A stretch of 64,000 bases of DNA, from positions 234,998,843 to 235,062,842 of the forward strand of contig CM068372.1 of the NCBI GenBank assembly GCA_034769895.1, in the 5' to 3' direction. The stretch comes from Magicicada septendecula. Its lineage: Eukaryota > Arthropoda > Insecta > Hemiptera > Cicadidae. Made by a program: the position numbers and the translations under genes. Positions 12,471-25,994 of this stretch are shown piece by piece. Position 1 is the stretch's first letter. Each line of letters begins with the position of its first letter. The notes beneath the pieces are model-generated. The model worked only from the letters and a program-made list of their open reading frames with translations, was not told the origin of the DNA and ran no database searches.

Positions 12471-13944
12471 TAAACCTACTGAAATAACATGGCTTGGGCG
12501 GAAAACAGTAGCTTGGGAGTGGGATAGTAGTGGAGACTGATAACTGAAAAGTGCGATCCTGTATGCGTGCAGGAATTACCAGTATGAGACAAAGCCTCAT
12601 CAAATCAGCACTAACATTAGAGAGTTAAAGTGATACTTCTCAATAGTTACAACAACCTCAAGACTATTGGATAGTGTGTGCGAGTGGCGGTGACAGTAAT
12701 GCTATCACGATAGAGACGTGCGCAGAACTGTGAGCCTTCTTTAACAAATGTTATTATATCACATCACCCGCTGCACTACGTCGTCAAAAATTAAAATTAT
12801 GAAGAAAACATTATTTTCCAGTTTTCTCATGATTTCCCGTGAATTCCCACCACCTTCAGTGAGGTATTCATGTCTAAGACATGGTTTTGTGTTTCTGATC
12901 TCTTCCGTTCATCGCTATAACCGCTTGTCTGTTGTAGGTTGAAAGTTGTCCATTGTAAGAAGGAACCTTAATTATGTCAAAAAACATTTTAAATAAAACT
13001 ATAATATTTTCTAGAATAACTGTAACTAACAAAACTCTCTTGTAGCATCTACCTACTTCATTTCTAGTCTTATAAACAAAAACATTCAACACAAAAAGGA
13101 ATCTAAAGAAACAGCATTAACTGGCCGCCGTCCGTTTCGCCCAGGTCCAGTTATCCCTGCCAATCTGTCGTGTTGGCAATAGTCATTGTCTTTGGTTTCT
13201 TTCTAATGTTAAGTCTTTCCTGTATCTGATGTCTCTATACTCTTGTACAGTCTCGTACGCAGTTATGTAGCGTACCTTCCTTACACATTCCTTTACTTTT
13301 AGTATACGAAGAAACGACTTCAGACCATTAGCCGTGTGATCGTAAAAGGTAGAGTACTTCAATTCCTCATTTGTTTTGCACACTTAATTTTACTTTTCTT
13401 AGATAAACACTTTAACACCAACGTTTAATAAACTCTCACAGGCCTAGTGTTGGGGGCGGGGGGGTCGAAGGGGACAGCTGTACATAATAAGGTGGCCTAG
13501 TCATGAAAGGCAAAATATTTGTGAATGAAAGGCCATTTGTTACGTACGAACAAATGGCCTACATAAGGTTTAAGGTTTAAGGTTAAGGTTTAGTAGGCCT
13601 ACATATGAACATGAGTACAAGATTGAATAAAGCACGTTTTTTATAAAGCATTGTAAGCTAAGGTTTATGGTTGAGAGGTGTACCAGACTTAAAAGATTGT
13701 ATCCCAAGCGTTGAACTCTTATAAACAATATGCGTTCAACTCTGTAGAGAACCGTAACATATAAACACACTACAGATCTCCTATTTTAATCGAATTATTT
13801 TAAACGATAAAAGCTGAATCATCAATGTGATTCTTAATTTTTCCACCACTTTCCGCAACTCAACAAAACTAAGATACGCGAATAGAAAATTTTACAGAAA
13901 TTTAATTAACAAAGTTGTGTTAGTGGTTATAGCCTAATCACAAA
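12471..13944. other. No gene seen; short palindrome at 13,528-13,558
   Basis: AT-rich without recognisable genes. A 12-bp-arm palindrome (aggccatttgtt / aacaaatggcct) lies at 13,528-13,558, followed by several degenerate copies of 'ttaaggt' at 13,567-13,590. These are not the insect telomere repeat. Confidence 0.4.
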
Positions 13945-14058
13945 CAGAATTATCACTGTTGCACACCACCATCGAAGAATTATTCCGATTAGCGCTTTCA
14001 GGCTTCTCAGCTCATCGGAATAATTTTTCTATAGTGGTGTGCAACAGTGATAATTCTG
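13945..14058. mobile_element. Foldback MITE, 25-bp perfect arms (copy 1)
   Basis: Positions 13,945-13,969 and 14,034-14,058 are perfect inverted copies of 25 bp. A second inverted pair inside (attattccgat / atcggaataat) makes almost the whole 114 bp self-complementary. A related sequence lies at 20,750-20,814, so this is a dispersed family. No target duplication is obvious and no coding capacity exists. Confidence 0.65.
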
Positions 14059-15337
14059 GTTGAAAATTTTACAATTTACAAAATGAAGAAATCTAACCTT
14101 TCTATTAGGACTCCTACCTTTAGACTTACGTGAGTGTGTCGTTATGACCTTACCCAGGTTATTAGGATTTATCTGGAATGACTGAAATCAATGGTTTATT
14201 TATTTTTTACGTTTGTTATATTCCTGGTGTTTAGGAGAATTACGTTACGTTTTTTTTCTTACTGAAACTGGAAATTACACAAATTACTTAAATCGTTTGC
14301 GAGTGTACAATTGCACTTAAAGGTGCTGCTTACGTATTAAATCAAAATCAAAACAGCCAGCTAGGCTATTCTTTATTTTACATATTATTAAAGAGTAACA
14401 GGGCTTAAAAATAGTGTTAAATAATAATACTCTTATCATGATTTTTGTATATTTTCATAAACGTAAAACGCTTTAGTAACATGTGCAAATACCGTCTGAA
14501 TACTACATAATTCAACAACGTTGTTCTGTTCTTCTGTTTTTTGTTTGAGACATCACACCAGTTAATATTTTCACTCATTTTGGAGTTCAGTAATCGAATT
14601 TTATTTTTACAGTCAGTCATTTGCGCATACTGAAGAACCGATATGGATGGGGCCTGAATTTCCCTTCTTAAAAAAAAGCACAGAGAAACTCAATGGTAAG
14701 TCGCAACTCTATTCAAATACTAGTTGGCATAGATGCCCGAGTAGAAGAGCCTGAGAATTTTCCGTAATGGTTTCGTCGTCGATATCGATCACGCCACCAC
14801 GCTAGGGATTACACAGCAGTCCACGATTACGCACACGATCAACGAAAACAAAACAACAACAGAATGAAGGACAACAAGAGATCAAACAGTTACCGTAAGT
14901 GAAACAATCTCGTACCACCTATGATAATGGAAATAGTTGGCTCACATTCGCACAGCCTTGAACTTTCGATGCATTTTATTTCGAGCGACGATTAATTCAT
15001 TATGACGTCACAGGAGCCTTTGTTTACAGCCGGGATGTTTTCATTTGGCGGAACGTTTATTTACGTCAGTACGCACATAGTTTTACTAAATACAGTACGT
15101 GCGTTCTGAGCGTTGCCAAGATCGATCGCGTATTAATATTTTATTGTGACGCGGTTAAGACTGCCCAAGCAATGGGTGAGGCCATTGTGCAAGGCTGTTG
15201 TGTCCACATGCTTCTGCAAACACTAGTTTTTTTTTTATTTATGATGTCAGGAATTAAGTACAAAACATTCTATAAGGGAATGGACTGGGTTGGGCTGTTG
15301 TGTGGTTAAGATCAACTAACACGATGAGGTCACTTTC
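14059..15337. other. No gene seen
   Basis: AT-rich sequence with T-runs at about 14,249-14,259 and 15,228-15,238. No protein, RNA gene or clear element end is recognised. Confidence 0.4.
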
Positions 15338-15345
15338 ATCTAGAT

Positions 15346-16021
15346 CAGTGGTTCCCAAACTTTTCAGTCCGCGGACCCCCTCCAAAAAATTAAAAGTTTC
15401 ACAGACCCCGTCTGAGTTATGAAATAAACAAACAGGAAATGTAATACAAACTCTTATATTTCAATTATAATGTTTTAAAATCATAATTCTTTTAACTTGG
15501 AAAATTATGATATTAATGATATCAAACATAGTTTAATGTGAACAATGAAGCTGCTTTTGAACAGTTATCTCTGCAACATTGGGTTTAATGTCTTAAGTCA
15601 CTCTCGATGTCAAGTTTATTTCTTAACTTTGTCAACCTCGGCTCTATCTTTCCAGCCACGCGTGTCTAAATTCAGTAACTTAGGCGTAAAACCAGCTACA
15701 TGGAAAAAGTTATGCTTAGATACAGTGCTTATACGTAGACTAAAACAGCGCGATCAGTTGTGCGTTGATGCGGCGCTATAGTCAGTTCGACTGACAAACA
15801 GATTTGCTACGCGACATGATTTAAAGACATTATTAAAGCCATTTGTTTGAAATTACTTTTAAAATTACAATTATTTTGCAACAAAAAAAGTACTGGAATC
15901 TTCTACTAAGTGTTTTTACGATTCTAAAATTTAGATTTTAGACTACAAAAAATCGGAGAAAATTACGGTATATTCTACTTTTCCTTAAAAGTGTCCGCGG
16001 ACTCCACTTTGGGAACCACTG
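15346..16021 (-). mobile_element. hAT-type DNA transposon, internal-deletion derivative
   Basis: Ends cagtggttcccaaactttt and aaagtg-ggaaccactg type (right end at 16,021) are inverted, and the flanks carry an 8-bp duplication with one mismatch (atctagat 15,338-15,345; atctaggt 16,022-16,029). The minus strand near 15,660-15,580 reads EPRLTKLRNKLDIESDLR, resembling the last part of ZBED/Charlie-like hAT transposases. Stops follow, and the catalytic part is missing. The 'cagtggttcccaaac...ccgcggaccc' sequence is a very common hAT terminus in animals. Confidence 0.8.
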
Positions 16022-16757
16022 ATCTAGGTCGTTTTTATCATGTCTGCCGGCTCTGAATTCTCTTCCTCTGTGATTTCCATCTTGATAGTTTGTTAATATT
16101 AGCATGTTTACAACATCTACGTTTTCTTCCCAATCCCATCTATATTTGGCCAACTCGGTGGCGAGCTACGATTTTGCCGCGGGGTAGTTATAGCCTAGGG
16201 TTTTTCCATAGGGGATAGTTATCAGTTATAAGCGGGGCGTTAAAAAAGTATTTGCAGTAGTAGGTGATTCGTCAGTTACAATGAACTGTGCACGCGTATA
16301 TTTAATATTACTCTGTGTCTGCAGATCTCACCTATAAGACTCCATTAGCAACTAATCCAATGTAACGCCCCGTAATCTCCCTCTGATACTGGGCCAGCTG
16401 TACTTCATGGTATATATAGGAAATGCCCTCCTGCCCCTAGGCACAACAAGTTTTACCTTACACAACAAGGTTTCAAATCTGGCCTAACCTTCTGGTAAAG
16501 TACCCATAGTAGGTTAGCTATCCGTTACTAATCTTCTTCAATATCCTATCTTTTTCACAGTTCGTGTAATATGGAGCCACTTATTCGACTCTAAGAATAC
16601 GTCTGTCTATCCGCAATACGAAAGCTTCAATTTTGGCGATATCTTTGTGTCGACAACATATGTGTGGTACTCTTTGTTTGGTACAACTTACGGTCCACCA
16701 CCGTCAGAAAGAAATCAGCCATCTAGTAACCACGTACTGTGGCGAGGGGTACGGTGG

Positions 16758-16873
<116 letters not shown>

Positions 16874-17760
16874 TACTTGTCTAGCCTAGACTTAACAGAG
16901 AAGATCGCTGTATTGTGTCCATAGCGACAGAAGTGGACAGGCAAACCGAGTCGTAACCTGGATTCGATCCCACGACAGCAGCACAGCTGTTCCCTCCCTA
17001 AGCTTGAGAAACTAATGTTCTTTAGTGGTTGTGAAGAGCTCCTTTATGAAGTGGTGTTTGGGTAACGAAGAAAGAAAGAGACAGCCACATCAGGCTGTAA
17101 GAAAGATGGTTTCAGATCGGTTATGATGCATGTGGCTGGAATTAAAATATCAGAGAAGTATTAAAAATATTCATTAACTGAACAAATAATATTATTGAAC
17201 AAAAAGAATTATAAAAAAGTGTTTATCTACGTTCCAATATAAATGTACCATTTTGGACGTCTAAGAACAGTGGCGGAAACGGTCACAGGTTGGCGACAGT
17301 GAATCCTTGACAGGGAAGATGAAGGTCGTTTTTACGACTCATATTTTAGCAAAAGAATCATTTCGCCTATTTTAATCTAAGTCAAATACATTAACAGTTA
17401 TTCATATACCTTGAACACTTTACAACAAAATTTCTTCCACATTAATTAACAGTACTACATTTCGAATTTTCCAGTGAAAAATCTAGTTATGAAGTCATAT
17501 TCTATTTTTAAGTGGGTGCGAAGGGGAATATGATGGTACTTCATTGCAGAACATTTAATTTAATTTGATTTATACACCTTTCATTTAATTTAAATTTTTC
17601 AGTCAATCCGATCTGTTTTGATAACTTCTTTCACCAACTGCCTACTCATCATGGCCTCTTTATCTCCCTGGTTCCATGGCCTCTGTGGTCGTCCCTTTTC
17701 CTTCTTTCAACGGTAGTCCACTGTAACATTTTCAGTGGATATCTTGATTCGTCCATACTG

Positions 17761-17763
<3 letters not shown>

Positions 17764-17816
<53 letters not shown>
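17764..17816. repeat. (AT)n microsatellite
   Basis: Uninterrupted AT dinucleotide run of about 53 bp in AT-rich surroundings. Confidence 0.95.
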
Positions 17817-17817
<1 letters not shown>

Positions 17818-19248
17818 TAAATAAGCCTAATTTTTTATTTTTTACCTATTATATACCTAAGCCTACCATCATTATTGCTTTTATGTCAGCGTTTGGGATG
17901 TCTGAGTCTTCAATGTTTTGTACCTTTTCCTGAGCGCTTCCACTTCTAGGAATTGCAGTCTTTTCCGTGAGATATTCCACACTAAATAGTTGTACAAGTT
18001 TACCCGTGTCTATCGTATGGTAGTCTATTATTGACATCAAATTCCATTTGTTTATTGGACGTCGTTGACATACACGACTTTCTGTTTCTCTCTCTGAAGT
18101 TGGTATTTCACTTAATATTGTGCCTAAATACTTAAAACACCTTGCAGTTGTTGATGAGTGTTTTCTGTATCCAAGAATTCTCCTTTCCTAACTTACACGT
18201 CGTTGAGTATTATTCTTGTAACAAGTCAGCGGATAAATTGAGTAATAAGTATTTAATTAGTAAAATAGTTTACCTTTTTCTTGTCCGTCTGGTGGCCTTT
18301 TCTCTATATTTCATTCAACGCGTTTCAGGACATATGCCCCAACATCAGGATATCCCTTGTTGAAGTTCGTCGGTCGTTAAAATATTAAAAACACTAACAA
18401 GTCAGCGGATAAATTGAGTAATAATTATTGTAAATGGATAAAAGTATTACTTAAAGTGAGAATAGTCTTCCAGAAATTGTTACACGTACAGTAGATTATA
18501 GTAGGTTACAGTTTATTTATTTAATGAAATGTGTATTTGCTACAGTCCTCTTTTATTTTCATCATATTACAAGATCCAATCCACTTCCTACCATCCTTCG
18601 GCTAGACAAAACAGAAGCGCTTGTCTTATGTTTCGCCCTTGATTCGTAATCAGTTGCATCTGTTATTCAAATTTACGTTTACATGTTTTCAGCTCAGTAT
18701 AAGCACTCCTGCTTTAGTGGCTGCAACAGGTCGATCTCAGTTTTCACACTGAAGATTTCACGGAAATATAGACTACAATGTTTAATATCATTCATACCTT
18801 TATTATTATATCGACGTAGTAAAGAGTGTACCGTTAAAGGCATGTAATAAGATATGTTAAATGTGTAAATTGCCTTTTTTTAACTTATTAAAAATTAAAA
18901 ATTGATCGCTTATGATGCTGCCCACCAGTAGGTTCCCGAGTTTAAGTGTGACCCTCAGATGCTTTTTAGTTGGAAACCACTGATTACGTATGAAAATGAT
19001 CTCGGAGATGACGAGAACACAGTGTTCTCATCTATCATTTTCATCACTTTCGACGGCCAGAAATTTTGTTTCTATACATCAGATCTTCGAACAGTCATAT
19101 AAATATCCCTTGAGACTTGTGTAACCGGTGTGTAAAACTATGCGCTTTTGCAAAATGTTAATGAGCAGCTGTATCACAGATAATGGAAAATATGTTCCAG
19201 TTGGTTGTAAAAGTACTTTCTTCTACTACAATGTGTTGGCTCATTTCG

Positions 19249-19283
<35 letters not shown>

Positions 19284-19502
19284 CGCGCGTGTATGTGTGT
19301 TGTTAATATTCTGAATCGAAAACGTCAAAATGTTGTATAAAGCCAATTAAAAAATTGATTATTACATTTTTGATGTATACATTCTGGTATGTAGGCTATA
19401 CAACCATGTTGGTCTTTAAACATTCAAATTTAACACGTTCAAATTCATTTGAAAAGCATTAACAATGTTTCGTAATAAATTCAAAGCGCTAATTCCATAA
19501 AA

Positions 19503-20090
19503 CAGAGGTGTCCAACTCTGCATTCCCAGATAACCATTTACCATGTAAGTATCCAGTCTGGAGGATAGCTTTACTTATTCAGAGTATGTATCATTTTGTT
19601 ATCACATTGCTATATACATACTACAGATAACAAACATGCATGAGGATTATACTTACGTGCGCTAACGTTCTTAAACATTAATACGTAAGTTCAGCTATTT
19701 AAATGCATTCAAATGTCTGGTTAAACGATTCACACTGTATTAAGGCAAAGGCGTTTTATTTACCCAACATAGAAAGATTATTCGATTGAGTACACATATA
19801 TAGGACAGTATTGAACTGTGTCATACAGTTTCTTCTTTGAACTTAATGTTACTTAGTATGAATTTAATAACATAGATATTTTGCATTACTACAAAGCAGT
19901 AGAGTTTGTTTTATTCGAATAAAAACCGCTCCTATTCATACGGACTACAGAATTTAGATGTGAGCAGTAATTTTCATTTTAGTTTAAACAATAACCAGAG
20001 AGAAATTTTATTTTTCTCTGTCAATTTTCGGCACAATTTTTAACGAAGGCCGCACAAAAATACCTCGGAGCCGTGTGTTGGACAGTTCTG
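19503..20090. mobile_element. hAT-type MITE
   Basis: Left end cagaggtgtccaactctg and right end gtgttggacagttctg are imperfect inverted copies. They are flanked by an 8-bp duplication with one mismatch (ccataaaa 19,495-19,502; ccataaat 20,091-20,098). The 588-bp interior is AT-rich and shows no readable transposase. Assignment rests on the ends and the 8-bp duplication. Confidence 0.75.
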
Positions 20091-20098
20091 CCATAAAT

Positions 20099-20749
20099 TA
20101 TAATCACGACATTCTTATCTGTGTTAAAAACATGATATTACAAAAACTTCAAAACTTTTGTTGACAACTGCGATTCTATCCTACCAATATACGTTTCCAC
20201 GTGCAAAGGTTTCACAGTGGCACAACTGAATCAATACACGTGCAATCCGCCATGGATTACTTACATCTGCACGAGCCTACAGAAAACAAATTACACAAAG
20301 GAATCGCATATACACGTAAAAATTATCTGGCCTTTGTATCTGAAACACCTGTGTACAATAGACAAAGAAATTATTCCTGTAAACTGAAACACTGTCGGTT
20401 TTTAAAAACGTCATGCTCTAAGCGTGTCACACAATATGAAATCAGCCAAGTTTAATAAGTTCACGGAGTGACGGAGCGAGATTTTTTTCAGGGGGGGGGG
20501 GATTAATTTTTAGTTCCGGTACATTAGTCGTCTTGCCAGTACGAAATCACTTCCTATACACAATTCTAGCTGTCTGGTGGTTGAGGGGTTGTTCAAATTT
20601 TTATCCTAATTTTTGACGTTATATCCTCTCAGCGAGTAGAGGAGAGATAGTATTCGAATATTCATTTCGAGTATTCGAGTATTCAGCCCGTAGTTTATTC
20701 AATTAATCGGAAATCTACACAGCTCATCATTTCCGATCTGATGACGAGC
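20099..20749. other. No gene seen; G-run
   Basis: A short open frame at 20,201-20,455 has no recognisable motif. A G-run lies at 20,492-20,501. An imperfect hairpin (cacagctcatcat / atgacgagctgtg) at 20,718-20,753 leads into the foldback relative that follows. Confidence 0.35.
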
Positions 20750-20814
20750 TGTGAAGCTTGAAAGCGCTAATCGGAATAATTTCTCTATAGTGGTGTACAA
20801 AAGTATTAATTCTG
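20750..20814. mobile_element. Foldback MITE, partial copy 2 of the 13.9-kb family
   Basis: The stretch from 'gtgaagcttgaaagcgcta' through 'atagtggtgta' to 'attaattctg' matches, in inverse orientation, 13,945-14,012 of the first copy with a handful of changes. The other arm is replaced by an unrelated short hairpin, so this copy is truncated or rearranged. Confidence 0.55.
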
Positions 20815-21349
20815 TTCGTAGTTTATTCAGTCTACACATAATTACAGACGTGAATTCACTAAGCCAAAAATATAAAAACAATTCGTACAAAACATTTAAC
20901 ACTATCAGCTTCTGCAGAAGACAGGATAAAATGTTGCCCCTTAATTCATTTATATTGTAATGTAAGAACACATCTTTATTGTTCATGACTTTTTAAATTT
21001 TAGATTCAATGTAACCCGTACGTTTTCACACTTACCTTTATGATAAAAAAAAAATATCAACAATTATTTGGTTTCTTTTAATTTTTGTAGTCTTATTCAC
21101 AACAATCTAACCCCTCCCCAGAAAATTCCAGGAACCTGCGACTGATGAATTCTAATTCCACGCGGATTCGATGTGAGGATGTTATTTTATTAACGGGACA
21201 ATCTGATTGGTCCACAAAGACGACGTCTCAGTTTTAAGAATAATTACATCGAAGGCTTCCGACTGCATACGTTTTGACCGCGGCTACTTTACTAGACGAG
21301 GCCTTTCGGTGTTATCGCAATAATCAAGTGCCAAACAACGACAAGCAGG
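20815..21349. other. No gene seen
   Basis: AT-rich sequence with an A-run at 21,045-21,053. No conserved protein or element end is recognised. Confidence 0.35.
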
Positions 21350-21357
21350 GCTCTAGG

Positions 21358-22202
21358 CAGGGACGGATTAGAAGCGCGTGGTGCCTTACACTGCCATCAG
21401 ATTGGTGCCCCACCCCGATTCAAAATTCAACCTTTTAACCATTATTTTCACTGCTAAATGGCATACACAATTTAAAAAGTTAACAATTATTTTATTAAAC
21501 TTTCAAATTACAACAAATATTTAGCTAAATAGTTATTACTATGAGCATAGTAGTACTTAAGCTTATAAAATACTAATCGATCCATTTTTGTCTTGATTTT
21601 GTCTTAACGAAGTTGCCTTGATTTTCTTCTAAATCGAGCGATTCAAGTATCTCGCTTTCAACATTCAAACTTGCTAACGAAGATAATCTCTCATCTCCCA
21701 TAGTTGAAATCAACATATCTTTAATGCGTTTTAATACAGAAAATGATCTTTCAGGTTCGCAGTTAGCTATTGGAATCGTAAAAAGCAGACGATAAACAGT
21801 GCATATAGGCTACTCGGAAATACATCAATCGTTTTACAATCAATAATCCAGTTTAATACTTTGAGCGGACAAAACGTGGTATCATGGAATCTATCATCTT
21901 TATTCGAACAATTTGAAAAAATCTCTTTCTTGTAATTTTATTCGTGGCACAAAGTGCTTCAATTCTATTAGAAGATCATTATTCAAATCATTCGAGTAAA
22001 CTTCTATAAAAGCTTTCGCTTGATTTTCCAACTCGACACTCTCTATGGTTAATAACTGCATAAGAAAACCAAACAATTGCGTAATGTGATCATAAGCTTT
22101 GCTTCGTTTTGTCAATTCATCTGTGTGGTGCCCCATCTGTCAGCTGAGGCCCTGGTGCCCGGTGCTGCAGCATACCCTAGCGTTTTGTATAATGCGCCAC
22201 TG
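21358..22202 (-). mobile_element. hAT-type DNA transposon carrying the transposase C-terminus
   Basis: A perfect 8-bp target duplication gctctagg (21,350-21,357 and 22,203-22,210) surrounds ends cagggacgg and gcgccactg. The minus strand encodes the dimerisation end of a hAT transposase. About 22,136-21,900 reads a stretch including LFGFLMQLLTIESVELEN. About 21,800-21,585 then reads PIANCEPERSFSVLKRIKDM and STMGDERLSSLASLNVESE, the conserved C-terminal hAT dimerisation motif. It resembles ZMYM1-like family members. The N-terminal zinc-finger and most catalytic parts are absent, and at least one frame change separates the two pieces. Confidence 0.85.
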
Positions 22203-22210
22203 GCTCTAGG

Positions 22211-22483
22211 CATGACCATTGTTTAAAGACTTGATAACGGTGAAATACCTCGTTCAGCACGAACCAGGTCTGCAACAAATTACGATAAATTTGGAATTAC
22301 GAAAACTGCTGATAAAAGTAACTTGATTGAAATACACGAATAAGTTAACTATTTTAAGTTATCACTTTTATACTCTTGTCAGGATTTGAAGTTAATGTGT
22401 TGGTACGACTCCATTATTCTAGTCGTACCTAACCAGACCAATAGTCTTCAACCACGTAGGCCTTCTTAAATTTCCTACGTATC
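22211..22483. other. No gene seen
   Basis: Short AT-rich spacer between two hAT elements, with nothing recognised. Confidence 0.4.
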
Positions 22484-22491
22484 CATTAGGG

Positions 22492-23438
22492 CAGTGGTTC
22501 TCGAACTTTTTAAGTCTGGTACCTACCTTTAAGTATATTACACTTCATGGGACCCATAAGCATGGGCGCCGGTAGAATTATTTGTAGGAGCACGCACCCA
22601 GTTTATACGCCTGATCATATTTTTGCTAACGTCGAGTACTTTAAGCCCTCTTTTACGCTTAAACAAATTATACATAATTAATTCTAGAAAAGTAAATATG
22701 TAATTCAGAAAACTAACTTACTACAACTAAACACATTCTGAAACTGGAAACAAAACCATTTTTTTACTCATCGAACTAATGTGACAGGTGGGGCTGCCTT
22801 TTCCGCATAAGCTGAGGTATGTTGTGTTCAAGGCTGGTTAACTCAAGTCGTAAATCTGATTGCGCGTCAAGTCTATTTCTGTACTTACTTTTCACTTGCA
22901 TCAGAGATGAAAATCCCTTTTCACACAAATATGAGGTGGAGAATGGTATGAGCAACTTTAATACGTCATCCGATAGTTTAGGATACTCACCTCTTAAAGA
23001 TACTCAAAACTTAAGTCTGAATCTAAAAAAAGCAGTCTCGATAGAAATGTGAGATGATGACAGTTGACCCTCGTCGGTAACCGCGTACACATACACAGAG
23101 AGGTAGGAGGAAATACCAAGCGACACCTGAAGTCGACATGCATTTGACACACAGACAATTAAGAACTCGTTGCTGCAACCGAAACGACAGATATCCGATT
23201 CCTTGAGTTAAACATCAGAGAGATGCCGGTAAAAACCAATGGTAGAGCTCAAATAACAGAAACGCAGAGTTTAGATTACGTACAAAACGGGTTGAATTGA
23301 AATTGTTAAAACAATATATCTCAGTAATTTAAATGTAATGTATTTTTAAGACAGTTAATAAATTTTCGAGCCCGACTTCGCGACCCACCAAACGCCCCTT
23401 CGCGCAGTCGGTTCCGCCCGAAAGGTTGAGAAATACTG
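22492..23438 (-). mobile_element. hAT-type DNA transposon, internal-deletion derivative
   Basis: Ends cagtggttctcgaacttttt and aggttgagaaatactg are imperfect inverted copies, flanked by cattaggg (22,484-22,491) and tattaggg (23,439-23,446), one mismatch in 8. On the minus strand about 22,930-22,830 resembles the C-terminal block of hAT transposases of the type 'EKGFSSL.QVKSKYRNRLD...DLR' with stops inside. The upstream catalytic part is missing. A sequence 'atgggcgccggtagaattatttg' at 22,563-22,585 resembles another transposon terminus and may mark a nested insertion. Confidence 0.75.
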
Positions 23439-23565
23439 TATTAGGGGTTTGTGGATTTGATGCTCCGATTGCACATACTTCGCCACTTCGCTTTGGCTAT
23501 CGTTTCCCCGGTCAATGTGCAAGCAGGATTCAGTCTGCACAGAGTTCGTTCTATATACTCTCGTC

Positions 23566-24126
23566 CAGGGGTGCCTACAGGGGGGGGGGGGTCGTGTCGC
23601 CATTGGCGACATTTAGACAATTTTGGGGGGGATTTTTTTTTACTATTGCATGAAAAATCTTCCCAATTTTACAAAATTGTAAAAAACTATTTTTATTTAT
23701 CTTGCTTTCTGCTAAATTTTAGTACACTACGAAAAGGTCCAAAAACAGACTAAAATTTGTATAGCATTTTACCGATAAAAACAGATTTAACTAAGACGTT
23801 TAAGTTGCAAAACTAAGTATCTTTTCAATAAAGTTATAGAGTACTGGTATTGTAAAACAAATCACGTTTTACTGAAAATATTAATTTGTGAAATATTATT
23901 ATTAGAAATCCTTATTTTTTTAGTTTATAACTACCTACAATCAACATATCGGTAAAAGGTAATATTTTGTAATAGTTTTGAGTTAGAAAGCCCCGATATT
24001 TGCTCGATTAGGTAAGAAATCTCTTTTTATTGTAAAAGAGAGAAAAAGGTCTTGTCAGAAAAAGGGGGGATTTTTTAATAAAATTGGGGGGAAGCGTCAT
24101 AGGGGTTGGGGAGATCGGCACCCCTT
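23566..24126. mobile_element. hAT-like MITE with G-rich ends
   Basis: The left end caggggtgcc and right end ggcacccctt are inverted with one mismatch. Flanks ctctcgtc (23,558-23,565) and ttctcgtc (24,127-24,134) form an 8-bp duplication with one mismatch. A G-run follows the left end, and a matching G-rich stretch precedes the right end. No transposase is readable. The family assignment is tentative. Confidence 0.6.
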
Positions 24127-24134
24127 TTCTCGTC

Positions 24135-25221
24135 TAACGCAGCTTTCGCTGCAATTCGAATGTCAGCAATATTATATTCTCTTGCACTCTGCAATACGTA
24201 GTCCAGCCAGCAAGTCCTTGTACTTCCCTACGTCTGCTGCCCAACATTTCCATTCATTACTTTTTCATATCCGGTTATCACCCCTTTGTGCCAGATTCCC
24301 GGTCACCTTGATTTTTTGGGAATTTTATAAAAAACAAATTGGCGGATGTTATACGTCAAACTGTGGCGAAAAAATTTTAAGTCGGGAAAACCTACCGAGT
24401 ATTGTGTCACTTAAATTAATAAAGAGCGCAAGAAAGTTTTTAAACAAAAAACCTTAACACATAATTATTAATATTGTAAATTCAGCTACGTTCTCTATAT
24501 TGCTGCCTTTCTTTGACAATTATGTTTTTTTGTTCGTTGTTTTCTTTTGTTCTACGTATACCTTCCTCAGAATCTTCAAATAAAAATACATTTTTTCCAA
24601 TCATTTCGTGTAGTTATAAGTGTTTAGTATAATTATTATTTACGATGATAAAATGAGTGTAACAGTATAAGCACTGAGAATACTTTTGATTTGGATTGCT
24701 GTACTTATGAACGAAGAAATTATAATTAAGGAAGAATTTTGACACACACTTGTTTTGTTGGTGTTTAGGAGTGTGGTTGTTTTCACTATGTGTGGTGTGA
24801 ATTTGCCTTCATGTTAAAGATACTGGAATACCAAAACAAAATGTATTAAGCCGATTGTATCATTTGATCTCTCCTTTTTATTTGCTGAAAACGACTTGGC
24901 GCTAGCTGCCGACCCGACCATACAACATGGACATTAAGAAGCAATTAAATTTTGATGTGTAAACAGGAGACCGATAGAGTTGCTCGCATGTCATGTTTGT
25001 TCCAGTTCACGGTTCTGTAATGTTATTTGTCCTTGCTTGTTCATGTTCCTTCAAGTCTATGCGTATAATACGGATTCGTACGACTGATACCTACTTATAT
25101 AGGAAGTAACACTATGACAGACAAGTATGTTTTGTTTACATTATATAGAACAGTGGTCGGATAGTTACATAATCTTACTTAGCGGATAGTTACATATCTT
25201 ATAGGATAGCTAATAAAACGC
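24135..25221. other. No gene seen
   Basis: AT-rich. An open frame at 24,182-24,457 has no recognisable motif. No RNA gene or element end is found. Confidence 0.4.
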
Positions 25222-25334
25222 TTTCAATTCTTCTTCTTCTTCTTCTTCTTCTTCTTCTTCTTCTTCTTCTTCTTCTTCTTCTCCTCCTCCTCCTCCTCCT
25301 CCTCCTCCTCCTCCTCCTCCTCCTCCTCCTCCTC
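25222..25334. repeat. Compound (CTT)n-(CTC)n microsatellite
   Basis: A run of CTT units changes abruptly at about 25,282 to CTC units. Pure trinucleotide repeats on both sides of the switch suggest that one repeat arose by mutation inside the other and expanded. Confidence 0.95.
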
Positions 25335-25990
25335 AATCTGTAGGTTGGTCAGTAGCACTTTTCTCCTTTCCCTTATATTCTATCTTTGAACCTTTGTACT
25401 CCGAATTTATTCAGATCGGAATGATCTGTTTAGCCTTCGATGTCACATTACATTGTTAGTGAAATGAAAAATAGGAAACTTTGTGCACTGTTCTGTGGAT
25501 TTTTACTTTCCATGTTTACTACGTAGGAGGTGGTCAGTACAGGTACCCAAACACCTATCACTTCGTACCTTATTTCTACTCTACAAGACTGTATCCCTTC
25601 TTCATGTTAAAGATTTATTCATTTGACACTATGTCTGTCCGTGAGGTATATAGGATTCTTCTCCAACACGAAGCTTCGGAGGATTCAGGTTTTCCCGTAA
25701 TTATCCAAGTCTCTAAGCGACAGGAAACAAAATATTTTCACGAATTGTTTCTTGACTTTATACTATCGTCGGTCTTCAAATTTTCTTTTCAGGAAATTTT
25801 CCGTTTCCGTTTTCAACTTTCACACAAACACACAACCCTCACACTTTACATTCCAATTGCATGGTATTGTTTCCGGAGTTTCTACCGGCAAGCTTCTTGT
25901 AGCTCTGCCGAGGAGGAATCAAAATTCTATTTTCAGAAAAATTTGTGTCCAGGATTGTCATCTTCCCGCTATATATTTTTTGAATACAAT
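25335..25990. other. Flank of the LTR element; chance open frame
   Basis: A 186-codon open frame (25,481-26,041, plus strand) crosses into the left LTR. It is Phe/Tyr/Ser-rich with no recognised domain, which fits chance translation of pyrimidine-rich DNA. No gene is called here. Confidence 0.4.
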
Positions 25991-25994
25991 CTAC

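Noticed and set aside
13567-13600. Telomere-like repeats (ttaaggt units)
   Set aside because: Degenerate and not the TTAGG insect or TTAGGG vertebrate repeat; too few copies.
16940-16990. B-box-like ggattcgatccc as a SINE or tRNA head
   Set aside because: No A box at the proper distance and no cloverleaf fold.
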